The translations under genes were made by a program, and so were the position numbers. The notes beneath the pieces are model-generated. The model worked only from the letters and a program-made list of their open reading frames with translations. It ran no database searches and was not told the origin of the DNA. From contig NZ_MSJP01000014.1 in assembly GCF_014596525.1 (NCBI RefSeq), positions 52,862-116,861 on the forward strand: a stretch of DNA of 64,000 bases. The letters run 5' to 3'. Numbering within the stretch: the stretch's first letter is position 1; every line of letters starts with the position of its first letter. This DNA comes from Streptomyces sp. CBMA291. Its GTDB lineage: Bacteria > Actinomycetota > Actinomycetes > Streptomycetales > Streptomycetaceae. Shown in pieces: positions 51,381-59,557 of this stretch.

Positions 51381-53834
51381 GTGGCGCACGGGGACGCTTC
51401 CGGAAACCCGTTTCAGGACGAACTCGCGAACTTCGCCGCCAAACTCCGGAAACTCCGGATCGGATGCGGTAGCCCCACCTTGCGTGAGATCAGCCGGGCC
51501 GCCCCCCACGGAACGTCGTTGTCCAGCTCCGCGATCAGCGAGGTCCTCAGCGGAAAGCGCCTACCCGGCGTCGACTTCGTCATGGCTCTCGTCCGGGCGC
51601 TGCACGGCCTCGCGAGCGACACCCCTTCCCCAGTGGGCCATAACGATCCAAGGGTCGAACCATGGCGTACCGAATGGACCCGACTCGCGAACCTACGTGA
51701 GGAGACCCGCTACGCGGCCACCGCACCCGCGTCGACGTCGGCCCCAGCCGCCGCCCCGCCGTCCTCAGGCCCCGCCGGGTCGGCCCTCGGAACGCCGGTT
51801 CCGGTCGTGGCCCCGCCTCCGCCGGTGGGGAGCGGCCCACACGTGGAGTACCGTCCCGCACCACCGATCCTGCCCCACCCCGGTTTCGTTTGGTCCGTGG
51901 CGTTCTCGCCCGACGGCAACCTGATGGCCACGGCCGGCGCCGCTGGAATGGTGGCCATCTGGGACCCCGTCACCCACCAAGCGGTCGGCGAGCCACTGAT
52001 CGGCCACGAGCACACCGTGAGGTCCGTCGCGTTCTCCCCCGACGGGGCTCTGCTGGCCACCGCCAGTGAGATCGGATCCGTACGGCTCTGGGATCCGACG
52101 ACCCGTGAACCGGCCGGAACCCTCCCAACGACAAACCAGGACGCCGTCACCGCCGTCGCCTTCTCCCCCGACAGCGCGCTGCTGGCCACCGTCGGCTTCG
52201 ATCGCACGGTGCGGCTGTGGAACCGTTACACCTGCGAGGCGGTCGGCAAGCCTCTGACGGGCCACTCCGGCCCCATCACAGCGGTGGCGTTCTCCCCCGA
52301 CGGAAAACTGCTCGCCACCGCCGGCTTCGACGGCATGGTGCGTCTCTGGGACCCGGCGATCTGCCAAGCGGTCGGCAAGCCCCTGCTCGGCCACACCGGA
52401 CCCGTCAGATCAGCGGTCTTCTCGCCCGGTGGCGATCTGCTCGCCACGGCCAGCGACGACGGCATGGTACGGCTCTGGGATCCGGCTGCCCATCAGGCCA
52501 TCGGAGCACCGCTCACCGGCCATACGGGCTCCGCCACAGCCGTGGCGTTCTCCCCGGACGGTGGCCTGCTCGCCACCGCCGATTTCGATGGTGTCGTACG
52601 GCTGTGGGACCCGGTTGTCCACCAGCCCGTCGGAGCACCCCTCACCGGCCATACCAGCAGCGCGACCGCTGTGGCGTTCTCCCCCGACGGCGGCCAGCTC
52701 GCCACCGCCGGCTTCGACCGCGCGGTGCGGCTTTGGGACGCCCATGCCCTGCCTGTGTCAGTCCCGACTCAACGGGCACGGCGCGATGGGGATCCCGGCG
52801 AGGACTCGATCGCGCAGAGCGCTCGGCTACGCGCTCGATTCGACCGCCTGACCGCCCGTGGCCTCGCCAGTAGGAGTGTCCTCACCGCGCTCCAGAACGG
52901 CGAAGCGATCTCGCTGGCACCCATGTTCGGGCACCGTGACACGGTCTGCGCGGTGGTGTTCTCTCCCGACGGGTCCCAGCTCGCCACCGCCGGCGCCGAC
53001 GACACGGTGCGCTTCTGGGACCCGGCCAACCGGCAATCAGTCGGCAAACCCCTCACCAATCACCGTTACTCCGTGAGTGCGGTGACGTTCTCTCCCGACG
53101 GCGCCCTGATCGCCACCGCGGACCGCGGCGGCGCGGTGCACCTGTGGGATGCCGCGACCCGGACACCAGCGGGCAGCCTTCCGACGGACCGCCCCGGCCC
53201 CATCTCGTCGGTGGTCTTCTCGCCCAACGGAACCCTCCTCGCCGTCGCCGGTGGCGACGGCACCGTAAGGCTGTGGGTACCGACCACGCGACAAGCCGCC
53301 GGTGGGCCACTGGCCTGTCACCAGGGGCTCGTCACCGGGGTCGCGTTCTCCCCCGACGGCAGGCTGATCGCGACCGCCACCGATGCCGGGACCGTGCGGC
53401 TGTGGGACTCCACAAGCCTTGTGCCCGCGGGCGAACTCCTGGATGGCCATGGTGGCTCCGTCAGCTCGGTGGCCTTCTCTCCCGACGGCAGCCTGATCGC
53501 CACCTCCGGCGATGACCACTCGATACAGTTGTGGGACGTGGCCACACATCAGCCGATCGGAAAGCCCCTGACCGGCCATGCCGACGCTGTCACCGCTCTG
53601 ACTTTCGCTCCCAGCGGCGGCCTTCTCGCCACGGCCAGCGACGATCGCACTGTCCGTCTCTGGGATCCGGCCACACATCAGCCTGTCGGCGAACCTCTTG
53701 TCGGCCACCTTGATGCCGTGACGGCGGTTGCCTTCTCCCCCGACAGCTCCGTACTCGCCACCGCGAGCGTCGACCGCACCGTTCGATTGTGGGTGCCTTC
53801 GATGGCAAGCAGCCTTGCTACACCTCATGGCTGA
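51381..53834 (+). CDS. HTH-WD40 protein with two seven-bladed propellers
   Basis: An 817-residue cytoplasmic protein. Residues about 15-80 look like a helix-turn-helix or small helical adaptor (PTLREISRAAPHG, then SSSAISEVLSGKRLPGVDFVMALVRALHG), as at the N-terminus of actinobacterial STAND and kinase proteins. After an Ala/Pro linker (about 110-160) come 14 WD40 repeats of the VAFSPDGxLLATAxxDxTVRLWDP type: seven, then a 50-residue helical linker (SARLRARFDRLTARGLASRSVLTAL), then seven more. No NTPase, kinase or protease domain is present. The GTG at 51381 follows GGGGGGA. Confidence 0.85.
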   Translation: MAHGDASGNPFQDELANFAAKLRKLRIGCGSPTLREISRAAPHGTSLSSSAISEVLSGKRLPGVDFVMALVRALHGLASDTPSPVGHNDPRVEPWRTEWTRLANLREETRYAATAPASTSAPAAAPPSSGPAGSALGTPVPVVAPPPPVGSGPHVEYRPAPPILPHPGFVWSVAFSPDGNLMATAGAAGMVAIWDPVTHQAVGEPLIGHEHTVRSVAFSPDGALLATASEIGSVRLWDPTTREPAGTLPTTNQDAVTAVAFSPDSALLATVGFDRTVRLWNRYTCEAVGKPLTGHSGPITAVAFSPDGKLLATAGFDGMVRLWDPAICQAVGKPLLGHTGPVRSAVFSPGGDLLATASDDGMVRLWDPAAHQAIGAPLTGHTGSATAVAFSPDGGLLATADFDGVVRLWDPVVHQPVGAPLTGHTSSATAVAFSPDGGQLATAGFDRAVRLWDAHALPVSVPTQRARRDGDPGEDSIAQSARLRARFDRLTARGLASRSVLTALQNGEAISLAPMFGHRDTVCAVVFSPDGSQLATAGADDTVRFWDPANRQSVGKPLTNHRYSVSAVTFSPDGALIATADRGGAVHLWDAATRTPAGSLPTDRPGPISSVVFSPNGTLLAVAGGDGTVRLWVPTTRQAAGGPLACHQGLVTGVAFSPDGRLIATATDAGTVRLWDSTSLVPAGELLDGHGGSVSSVAFSPDGSLIATSGDDHSIQLWDVATHQPIGKPLTGHADAVTALTFAPSGGLLATASDDRTVRLWDPATHQPVGEPLVGHLDAVTAVAFSPDSSVLATASVDRTVRLWVPSMASSLATPHG

Positions 53835-53957
53835 CCCGACGGAAACCCACGCTCACGACAGGCAAGTGGTGGCTGACACTCCGGCCGCGCGAGTCACACA
53901 AGCCCCCAAGCAACACAAAACCCCAGGTCACGGCGAGTGAGTCCTGGGGTTTCGCAG

Positions 53958-54031
53958 AGCCGCCTTCGGGATTCGAACCCGAGACCTACGCATTACGAGT
54001 GCGTTGCTCTGGCCAACTGAGCTAAGGCGGC
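53958..54031 (-). tRNA. tRNA-Thr(CGT)
   Basis: A 74-nt cloverleaf on the minus strand. The acceptor stem GCCGCCT pairs with AGGCGGC. The D-arm is TAGCTCAGTTGGCCAGAGC, the anticodon loop CTCGTAA gives anticodon CGT (codon ACG, threonine), and the T-arm contains GGTTCGAATCC. CCA is not encoded. It marks the right edge of the accessory region, a common integration point, but I found no copy of its 3' end elsewhere in the window. Confidence 0.95.
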
Positions 54032-54115
54032 ACGCCCTGCGTGCCCACGGAGGGTGCAGCAGCGTCGCCAAGTCTACACAGTTTCGCGGGGTGCTCCGAC
54101 CAGGCCCTCGGGGGG

Positions 54116-55663
54116 CTACGAGCAGCGCTTTCCCTTGGTGGGTGGGGTGCCTTCCAGGAGGTACGTGTTGATCGTCGTGTCCACGCAGTCGCTGCCCCGG
54201 CCGTAGGCCGTGTGGCCGTCGCCCTCGTAGGTGAGGAGCGTGCCCGAGGAGAGCTGGTCGGCCAGGGAGCGGGCCCAGCGGTAGGGGGTCGCCGGGTCGC
54301 GGGTGGTGCCGACGACCAGGATCGGGGCCGCGCCCTCGGCGGTGATGCGGTGGGGGCGGCCGGTCGCGGGGGTCGGCCAGTGGGTGCAGTTGAGCGCCGC
54401 CCAGGCCAGGCCCCGGCCGAAGACCGGCGAGGCCTTCTCGAAGGACGGGACCGCCTTCTCCACGTCCGCCGGGCCCCCGTACGCCGGTGGCAGGTCGAGG
54501 CAGTTCACGGCCGAGTTCGCGAACATGAGGTTCGCGTACGTGCCGTCCGCCTCCCGCTCGTAGTAGCCGTCCGCGAGGGCCAGCAGGCCCGAGCCCTCCC
54601 CGCCCATCGCCCGGGTCAGCGCCTCCCGCAGCTGCGGCCACGCCCCCTCGTCGTACATCGCCGCGATCACCCCGGTCGTCGCCAGGGACTCGCCCAGCGT
54701 CCGGCTCTCGTCGGTCGGGACCGGCTTGGCGTCCGCGTCCCGGAAGAACTTCCGCAGCGCCTCGCCCGCCGACTCCACCGAACCCGTGCCGAGCGGGCAG
54801 TCCGCCTTCCGTACGCAGTCGGCGGCGAAGGCGCGGAACGCCGTCTCGAAGCCGGCCGTCTGCTGCCGGTTGAGGTCGAGCGCCGAGAGCGAGGGGTCCA
54901 TCGCCCCGTCCAGGACGAACCTCCCCACCCTGTCGGGGAAGAGTTCCGCGTACGTCGCGCCGACGAACGTGCCGTACGACGCCCCCACGTAGGCGAGTTT
55001 CCGGTCGCCGAGCACCGCCCGCAGGATGTCCATGTCCCGGGCCGTCTCCGCCGTGGACACATGCGGCAGGATCCGTCCCGACTTCTCCTCGCAGCCCGCC
55101 GCGAACTCCCGGAACGACGCGCTCAGCGCCGCCACCTCCGCCGCGTCGTCGGGCGTCAGGTCGGCCTGGGTGTACGCATCCATGCGCGGGCCCGTCAGGC
55201 ATTCGACCGGTTCGCTGCGGGCGACCCCGCGCGGGTCGACGGCCACCATGTCGTAGCGGGCGCGGACGGGAGCCGGGTAGCCGATGCCCGCGTACCCCTG
55301 GAGGTAGCCGACGGCCGAGCCCCCGGGGCCGCCCGGGTTGACCAGGAGCGAGCCGAGCCGCTTCCCGGGGCCGGTGGCCCGCACCCGCGAGACCGCGAGG
55401 TCGATGCTGCCCGCCTCCGGCTTCGCGTAGTCCAGTGGAGCCCGCAGCGTCGCGCACTGGAAGCTCTCCACACCGCAGTCACGCCACTTCAGCTTCTGCG
55501 AGTAGTACTTCTTCAGGGCCTCGGGCGTCACCGCGGCCGCCGTCGTCCTCGGCGGTGTCGTGCGGGTCGCCGACGCGTCGTGTCCGCCGGAACAGCCGGA
55601 CAGGATCAGGCCGACCATCGCGAGGGCCGGAGCGGACGTACGGAGCAAACGCCTGGAGTCCAT
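54116..55663 (-). CDS. Secreted alpha/beta hydrolase, tripeptidyl aminopeptidase-like lipoprotein
   Basis: A 515-residue lipoprotein with signal peptide and lipobox LSGC (Cys about 24). The hydrolase domain has VNPGGPGGSAVGYL (oxyanion region), YDMVAVDPRGVARS, the nucleophile in VGASYGTFVGATYAELFPD, the acid in TRDPATPYRWA, and the histidine in GDGHTAYG. The C-terminal TAP-like domain and the paired cysteines in the lid region (CVRKADC, NCLDL) match the mycelium-associated Slp/Tap exopeptidases of Streptomyces, which remove tripeptides from protein N-termini. Confidence 0.88.
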   Translation of the reverse strand: MDSRRLLRTSAPALAMVGLILSGCSGGHDASATRTTPPRTTAAAVTPEALKKYYSQKLKWRDCGVESFQCATLRAPLDYAKPEAGSIDLAVSRVRATGPGKRLGSLLVNPGGPGGSAVGYLQGYAGIGYPAPVRARYDMVAVDPRGVARSEPVECLTGPRMDAYTQADLTPDDAAEVAALSASFREFAAGCEEKSGRILPHVSTAETARDMDILRAVLGDRKLAYVGASYGTFVGATYAELFPDRVGRFVLDGAMDPSLSALDLNRQQTAGFETAFRAFAADCVRKADCPLGTGSVESAGEALRKFFRDADAKPVPTDESRTLGESLATTGVIAAMYDEGAWPQLREALTRAMGGEGSGLLALADGYYEREADGTYANLMFANSAVNCLDLPPAYGGPADVEKAVPSFEKASPVFGRGLAWAALNCTHWPTPATGRPHRITAEGAAPILVVGTTRDPATPYRWARSLADQLSSGTLLTYEGDGHTAYGRGSDCVDTTINTYLLEGTPPTKGKRCS

Positions 55664-55740
55664 ACCCGGAGCGTATCCGGACGAGTGCGGACCGTGTCCA
55701 ATCGCCGACCCCACCCGTCACCGGGGACTGATCACGCCCC

Positions 55741-55804
55741 CTCAGCCCCTCAACTCCTCAGCCCCTCAGCCCCTCAGCCCCTCAGCCCCTCAGCCCCTCA
55801 GCGC
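55741..55804. repeat. 8-bp tandem repeat overlapping the end of holB
   Basis: CTCAGCCC is repeated eight times (the second and last copies are imperfect). The holB stop codon (55790-55792) and its last residues (LRG) are encoded inside the array. On the holB strand every unit carries TGA, so any length change still ends translation within about 24 bases. Confidence 0.8.
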
Positions 55805-56992
55805 CATCGTCATCGCCTCCACCGCGAGCAGCGGTGCCACGTTCCTGTCGAGGGCCTCCCGGCAGGACAGGATCGCCTCGATGCGGCGCAGGGTGCGCTC
55901 CGGGGGCGTGTCCCGGGCGATCCGCTCCAGCGCGTCCCGCACATCCGTGTTGGCCAGGGCCGTCCGCGTACCCAGCTGGAGCGCGAGCACATCGCGGTAG
56001 AAGCCGGTCAGGTCCGAGAGCGCCAGGTCCAGGCTGTCGCGCTGTGTACGGGTCCTGCGGCGCTTCTGCCGGTCCTCCAGCTCCTTCATCGCCCCCGCCG
56101 TGCCCCGGGGCATCCGGCCGCCCTGCGCCGCGCCGAGGGCCGTCTTCAGCTCCTCGGTCTCCTTGACGTCGATCTCCTCGGCGACCTGCTTCGCGTCCTC
56201 CGCCGCCGCGTCCACCAGCTCCTGCGCCGCCTTCAGACAGCCGCCCACGTCGGCCACCCGCAGCGGCAGCTTGAGCACCACGGCCCGGCGCGCGCGGGCC
56301 CGCTCGTCGGTCGCCAGCCTCCGCGCCCGGTCGATGTGCCCCTGTGTGGCGCGCGCGGCGGCGAGCGCCGCCTCCGGCTCCACGCCGTCCCGTCGTACGA
56401 GCACGTCGGCGACGGCCTCCACCGGCGGGGTGCGCAGCGTCAGGTGCCGGCAGCGGGAGCGGATCGTGGGCAGCACGTCTTCGAGGGAGGGCGCGCAGAG
56501 CAGCCAGACCGTGCGGGGCGCGGGCTCCTCCACGGCCTTCAGGAGCACGTTTCCCGCGCCTTCGGTGAGCCGGTCCGCGTCCTCGAGGACGATGACCTGC
56601 CAGCGTCCGCCCGCCGGGGACAGCTGGGCCCGCCGGACCAGCTCGCGGGTCTCCTTCACACCGATCGACAGCAGGTCCGTACGGACGATCTCGACGTCCG
56701 CGTGCGTGCCGACCAGGGTCGTGTGGCAGCCGTCGCAGAAGCCGCAGCCCGGGGCGCCGCCGAGGGCCCGGTCCGGGCTCACGCACTGGAGGGCGGCGGC
56801 GAACGCCCGCGCCGCCGTGGCCCGTCCGGACCCCGGCGGGCCCGTGAAGAGCCACGCGTGGGTCATCTTCGAGGCCTCGGGGGTGGGCTCTCCCGCCGCG
56901 TGGGCGGTCACGAACGCGTCGGCGTCCCGCGCGGCGGCGGCGAGCTGTTCCTCGACCTTCGCCTGTCCGACCAGGTCGTCCCATACGGCCAT
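55790..56992 (-). CDS. holB: DNA polymerase III subunit delta'
   Basis: A 400-residue clamp-loader subunit. HAWLFTGPPGSGRATAARAFAAALQC is the P-loop region, CGFCDGCHTTLVGTHADVEIV the zinc-binding cysteines, VIVLEDADRLTEGAGNVLLKAVEEP the Walker B/delta' signature, and LPTIRSRCRHLTL the SRC motif. In S. coelicolor the gene lies between a peptidase and tmk (from memory). Here the two-component and ABC genes intervene between holB and tmk. Confidence 0.95.
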   Translation of the reverse strand: MAVWDDLVGQAKVEEQLAAAARDADAFVTAHAAGEPTPEASKMTHAWLFTGPPGSGRATAARAFAAALQCVSPDRALGGAPGCGFCDGCHTTLVGTHADVEIVRTDLLSIGVKETRELVRRAQLSPAGGRWQVIVLEDADRLTEGAGNVLLKAVEEPAPRTVWLLCAPSLEDVLPTIRSRCRHLTLRTPPVEAVADVLVRRDGVEPEAALAAARATQGHIDRARRLATDERARARRAVVLKLPLRVADVGGCLKAAQELVDAAAEDAKQVAEEIDVKETEELKTALGAAQGGRMPRGTAGAMKELEDRQKRRRTRTQRDSLDLALSDLTGFYRDVLALQLGTRTALANTDVRDALERIARDTPPERTLRRIEAILSCREALDRNVAPLLAVEAMTMALRG

Positions 56993-57103
56993 GTCTGCCC
57001 CTCCTCAGGTACGTCTCCATTGTGGGGCAGTCCTCTGACAACCCCCGCCGGGCACGGCTCCCCGCGCGAGGCCGGGGCCCTCAGTTCCCGGTACGGAGGG
57101 CGG

Positions 57104-57277
57104 TCAGTTCTCCGTACGGGGGCGGGTCAGCCAGAGGCCGACCGCCGAGCCCAGCACCACCACGCCCGTGCCGGAGCTGCCGACGACCTGCTGGGCGCCC
57201 TCCCAGCCCGAGAAGGTGTTGACGTAGACGTTGGCGACGACGGAGAGGGTGAGCATCAGCCAGAACACGGGGCGCAT
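57104..57277 (-). CDS. Small two-TM protein beside the two-component system
   Basis: A 57-residue hydrophobic protein: MRPVFWLMLTLSVVANVYVN, then VVGSSGTGVVVLGSAVGLWL. The ATG at 57275-57277 follows TGGAGT. No family recognised. It is divergent from the sensor kinase gene. GGGAGGT units are repeated about three times just upstream (57306-57336). Confidence 0.65.
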   Translation of the reverse strand: MRPVFWLMLTLSVVANVYVNTFSGWEGAQQVVGSSGTGVVVLGSAVGLWLTRPRTEN

Positions 57278-57434
57278 GGGGACTCCAGGCAGGAAAGGAA
57301 GGAACGGGGTGGGAGGTGGGAGGTGGGAGGTGGGTGACGGGCGGGGCCGGAGCCCTGTCCGTTCGGTCGCTCCGTACGATTCGAGTCTTCCAGTGCCGCC
57401 TTTCCCGCACGACGGTGCCCGCCCCCGGAGCGAT

Positions 57435-57452
57435 GGTGGAGCAGGCTCCACC
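57435..57452. promoter_or_regulatory. Palindromic operator of the two-component operon
   Basis: GGTGGAGC-AG-GCTCCACC, a perfect 8-2-8 inverted repeat, 34 bp before the kinase ATG. Including the 10 bases to its left (from 57425), 25 of 28 positions match the site before the ABC operon at 62965. A TAGCCT -10-like hexamer follows at 57475-57480. Confidence 0.7.
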
Positions 57453-57486
57453 GCGACCGGTCCCGGCTCCCGCTTAGCCTGTCGTC

Positions 57487-58833
57487 ATGCGCGACGCGAT
57501 CAGGGATGCGGGCCGGGCCTCCCTCCACCTCCTGGGCGGGGCCGCGGTCGCGCTCCTGTGCTATCTGATGGCCGGTGTCGTCCTCTTCACCGCCGTCCTC
57601 ACCGTCACCGTCATCGGCGCGGGTGTGCTGCCCGAGAGCGTGCTGCTGCTTCGCCGGCTCGCGAACTTGGAACGGCGCCGCACCGCCGCCCTGACCGGGG
57701 CGCCCGTACCCGAGGCGTATGTTCCGCTCGAAGGGCCGCTCCCCGCGCGCGTACGGATCGCCGTCACCGATCCGGAGACCGGCCGGGACCTGATCTGGGG
57801 CGCCGCACAGCTCTTCTACGGGCTGGCCCTCTGGTACGTCTCCCTCGTGCTGTGGGTGCCCTCGCTGCTCGTCGACGGCTTCGTGACCGGGCTCATGGGG
57901 CGACGGCCGGTGGCCCTGCCGCTCCAGGGCAGGCTCGCCGCGCTCTCCGCCGAGTGGTCACGGGCGCTGCTCACCCCCGCCCCCTCCGCCGTCCGGGACG
58001 CCCTGCTCGCCGCCCGGATCGAGCAGCTGACGGCGACCAGGGCGGGTGCGATCGCCGCGCACGGGGCCGAGCTGCGCCGGATCGAGCGCGATCTGCACGA
58101 CGGCGCGCAGGCCCGTCTGGTGGCGCTCTCCATGCGGATCGGGCTGGCCAAGCGCGCGTACGACTCCGATCCCGCGACCGCGCGCAAGCTTCTCGACGAC
58201 GCCCAGACACAGGCCGAGGAGGCGCTGGCCGAGCTGCGGCACGTGGTGCGCGGGATCCATCCGCCGATCCTCACCGACCGAGGTCTGACCGGTGCGGTAC
58301 GGGCTCTCGCCGCGAGCAGCGGGCTTGAGGTACGTGTACGGGTGACGGGGCTCGGAGACCCCTCCGGCAACGACGGGGGCGGCCTGACAAGGAGCGCTCG
58401 GAGCGGCCCTCCCGAAGCCTCCGGAAGCGGCGCTCAGGAACCCCCCGCGCGCCCCCTCAAAACCCCCGAAACCCCCGAAGCCCCTGCGGCTCACGAAGCC
58501 CTCGAAGTTCTCGAAGGGCCTCCGGCTCACGAAGGGCCCCGGGCCCCCGCCGCCGTCGAGGCCGCCGCGTACTTCGTCGTCGCCGAGGCCCTCACCAACG
58601 CCGCCAAGCACAGTGGTGCCGACCGTGCCTCCGTCGTCCTCTCCCGCGAGCCCGCCGCCCTGCGCGTGCGGGTGGCGGACGAGGGGCGGGGCGGGGCGGA
58701 GGCGGGTGAGCGCGGCGGTTCCGGGCTCACCGGCATGCGCCGCCGGGTCGCCGCGCTCGACGGCACCGTCCGACTGACCAGCCCCGTGGGGGGCCCGACT
58801 GTGATCGAAGTGGAGCTTCCGTGCGTGTGGTGA
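57487..58833 (+). CDS. Sensor histidine kinase (NarL-type partner, HisKA_3)
   Basis: A 448-residue membrane kinase. Hydrophobic segments are at about 14-48 and 100-135, with a short external loop. The HisKA_3 dimerisation box is RIERDLHDGAQARLVALSM, with the phospho-accepting histidine. The HATPase domain has VVAEALTNAAKHS (N box), VRVADEGRGGA and GSGLTGMRRRVAALDG. A 60-residue Pro/Ala/Glu-rich insertion (about 290-355) separates the two. It overlaps the regulator gene by 13 bp. Confidence 0.92.
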   Translation: MRDAIRDAGRASLHLLGGAAVALLCYLMAGVVLFTAVLTVTVIGAGVLPESVLLLRRLANLERRRTAALTGAPVPEAYVPLEGPLPARVRIAVTDPETGRDLIWGAAQLFYGLALWYVSLVLWVPSLLVDGFVTGLMGRRPVALPLQGRLAALSAEWSRALLTPAPSAVRDALLAARIEQLTATRAGAIAAHGAELRRIERDLHDGAQARLVALSMRIGLAKRAYDSDPATARKLLDDAQTQAEEALAELRHVVRGIHPPILTDRGLTGAVRALAASSGLEVRVRVTGLGDPSGNDGGGLTRSARSGPPEASGSGAQEPPARPLKTPETPEAPAAHEALEVLEGPPAHEGPRAPAAVEAAAYFVVAEALTNAAKHSGADRASVVLSREPAALRVRVADEGRGGAEAGERGGSGLTGMRRRVAALDGTVRLTSPVGGPTVIEVELPCVW

Positions 58834-59465
58834 TCGCCGAGGACAACGCCCTGTTGAGGGAGGGTCTGGTGCTGCTCCTGACCTCCTCGGGCCATGAGGT
58901 CGCGGGGGTCGCGGCCACCGGGCCCGAGGTCCTGCCGCTGCTCCTCGAACACCGTCCTGACGTGGCCGTCCTCGACGTACGGATGCCGCCCGGCTTCCGT
59001 GACGAGGGGCTGCGGGCGGCGCTCGCCGCCCGGGAGGCGATGCCCGACCTGCCGGTGCTCGTGCTCTCCCAATACGTGGAGGAGACGTACGCCGCCGAGC
59101 TTCTGGGCGGCGGCGCGCGGGGCGTCGGCTATCTCCTGAAGGACCGGGTGGGCCGGGTCGACGAGTTCCTCGACGCCCTGGAACGGGTCGCCGCGGGCGG
59201 TACGGCCCTGGACCCGGAGGTCGTCACCGAGCTGCTCGCCCGGCGCCGCGACGATCCACTGGACTCCCTCACGCCCCGCGAGCGCGAGGTCCTGGAGCTG
59301 ATGGCGCAGGGCCACGACAACGCGACGATCGCCCGCTCGATGGTGGTCACCGAGCGGGCCGTGCACAAGCACATCGGGAACGTCTTCCTGAAGCTCGGTC
59401 TCCCGCCGACCGACAGCGGCGGCCACCGCCGGGTCCTCGCGGTCCTCGCCTATCTGAACGCCTGA
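58821..59465 (+). CDS. LuxR/NarL-family response regulator
   Basis: A 214-residue regulator. The receiver domain has the acidic pair in VVIAEDN, the phospho-acceptor in [10 protein letters not shown], the switch Ser in VLVLSQY and Lys in YLLKDR. The C-terminal HTH is [45 protein letters not shown]. The GTG start lies inside the kinase gene, so they are translationally coupled. It probably binds the GGTGGAGC palindromes before its own operon and the convergent ABC genes. Confidence 0.95.
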   Translation: MRVVIAEDNALLREGLVLLLTSSGHEVAGVAATGPEVLPLLLEHRPDVAVLDVRMPPGFRDEGLRAALAAREAMPDLPVLVLSQYVEETYAAELLGGGARGVGYLLKDRVGRVDEFLDALERVAAGGTALDPEVVTELLARRRDDPLDSLTPREREVLELMAQGHDNATIARSMVVTERAVHKHIGNVFLKLGLPPTDSGGHRRVLAVLAYLNA

Positions 59466-59489
59466 GACGACCCGGGGGCGGGACGGCGA

Positions 59490-59551
59490 GGGGGAGGCGA
59501 CCGGGGCGGCCCGGGGCGGCCCGCTCCCGGGCCTCGCCCCGGGTCGCCCCC
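59490..59551. terminator. Imperfect bidirectional hairpin
   Basis: GGGGGAGGCGACCGGGGC-type sequence at 59490-59515 pairs imperfectly with CCCGGGCCTCGCCCCGGGTC-type sequence ending at 59551. It lies between the convergent regulator and ABC permease genes. Confidence 0.5.
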
Positions 59552-59557
59552 ACCTCC

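Noticed and set aside
43374..54031. Integrated genomic island with tRNA-Thr as attachment site
   Set aside because: No integrase gene and no direct repeat of the tRNA 3' end could be found at the left side, so integration into the tRNA is not supported by this window.
53928..55457. Minus-strand frame spanning tRNA-Thr and the peptidase gene
   Set aside because: It runs through a complete tRNA and lies out of frame with the clear hydrolase gene.
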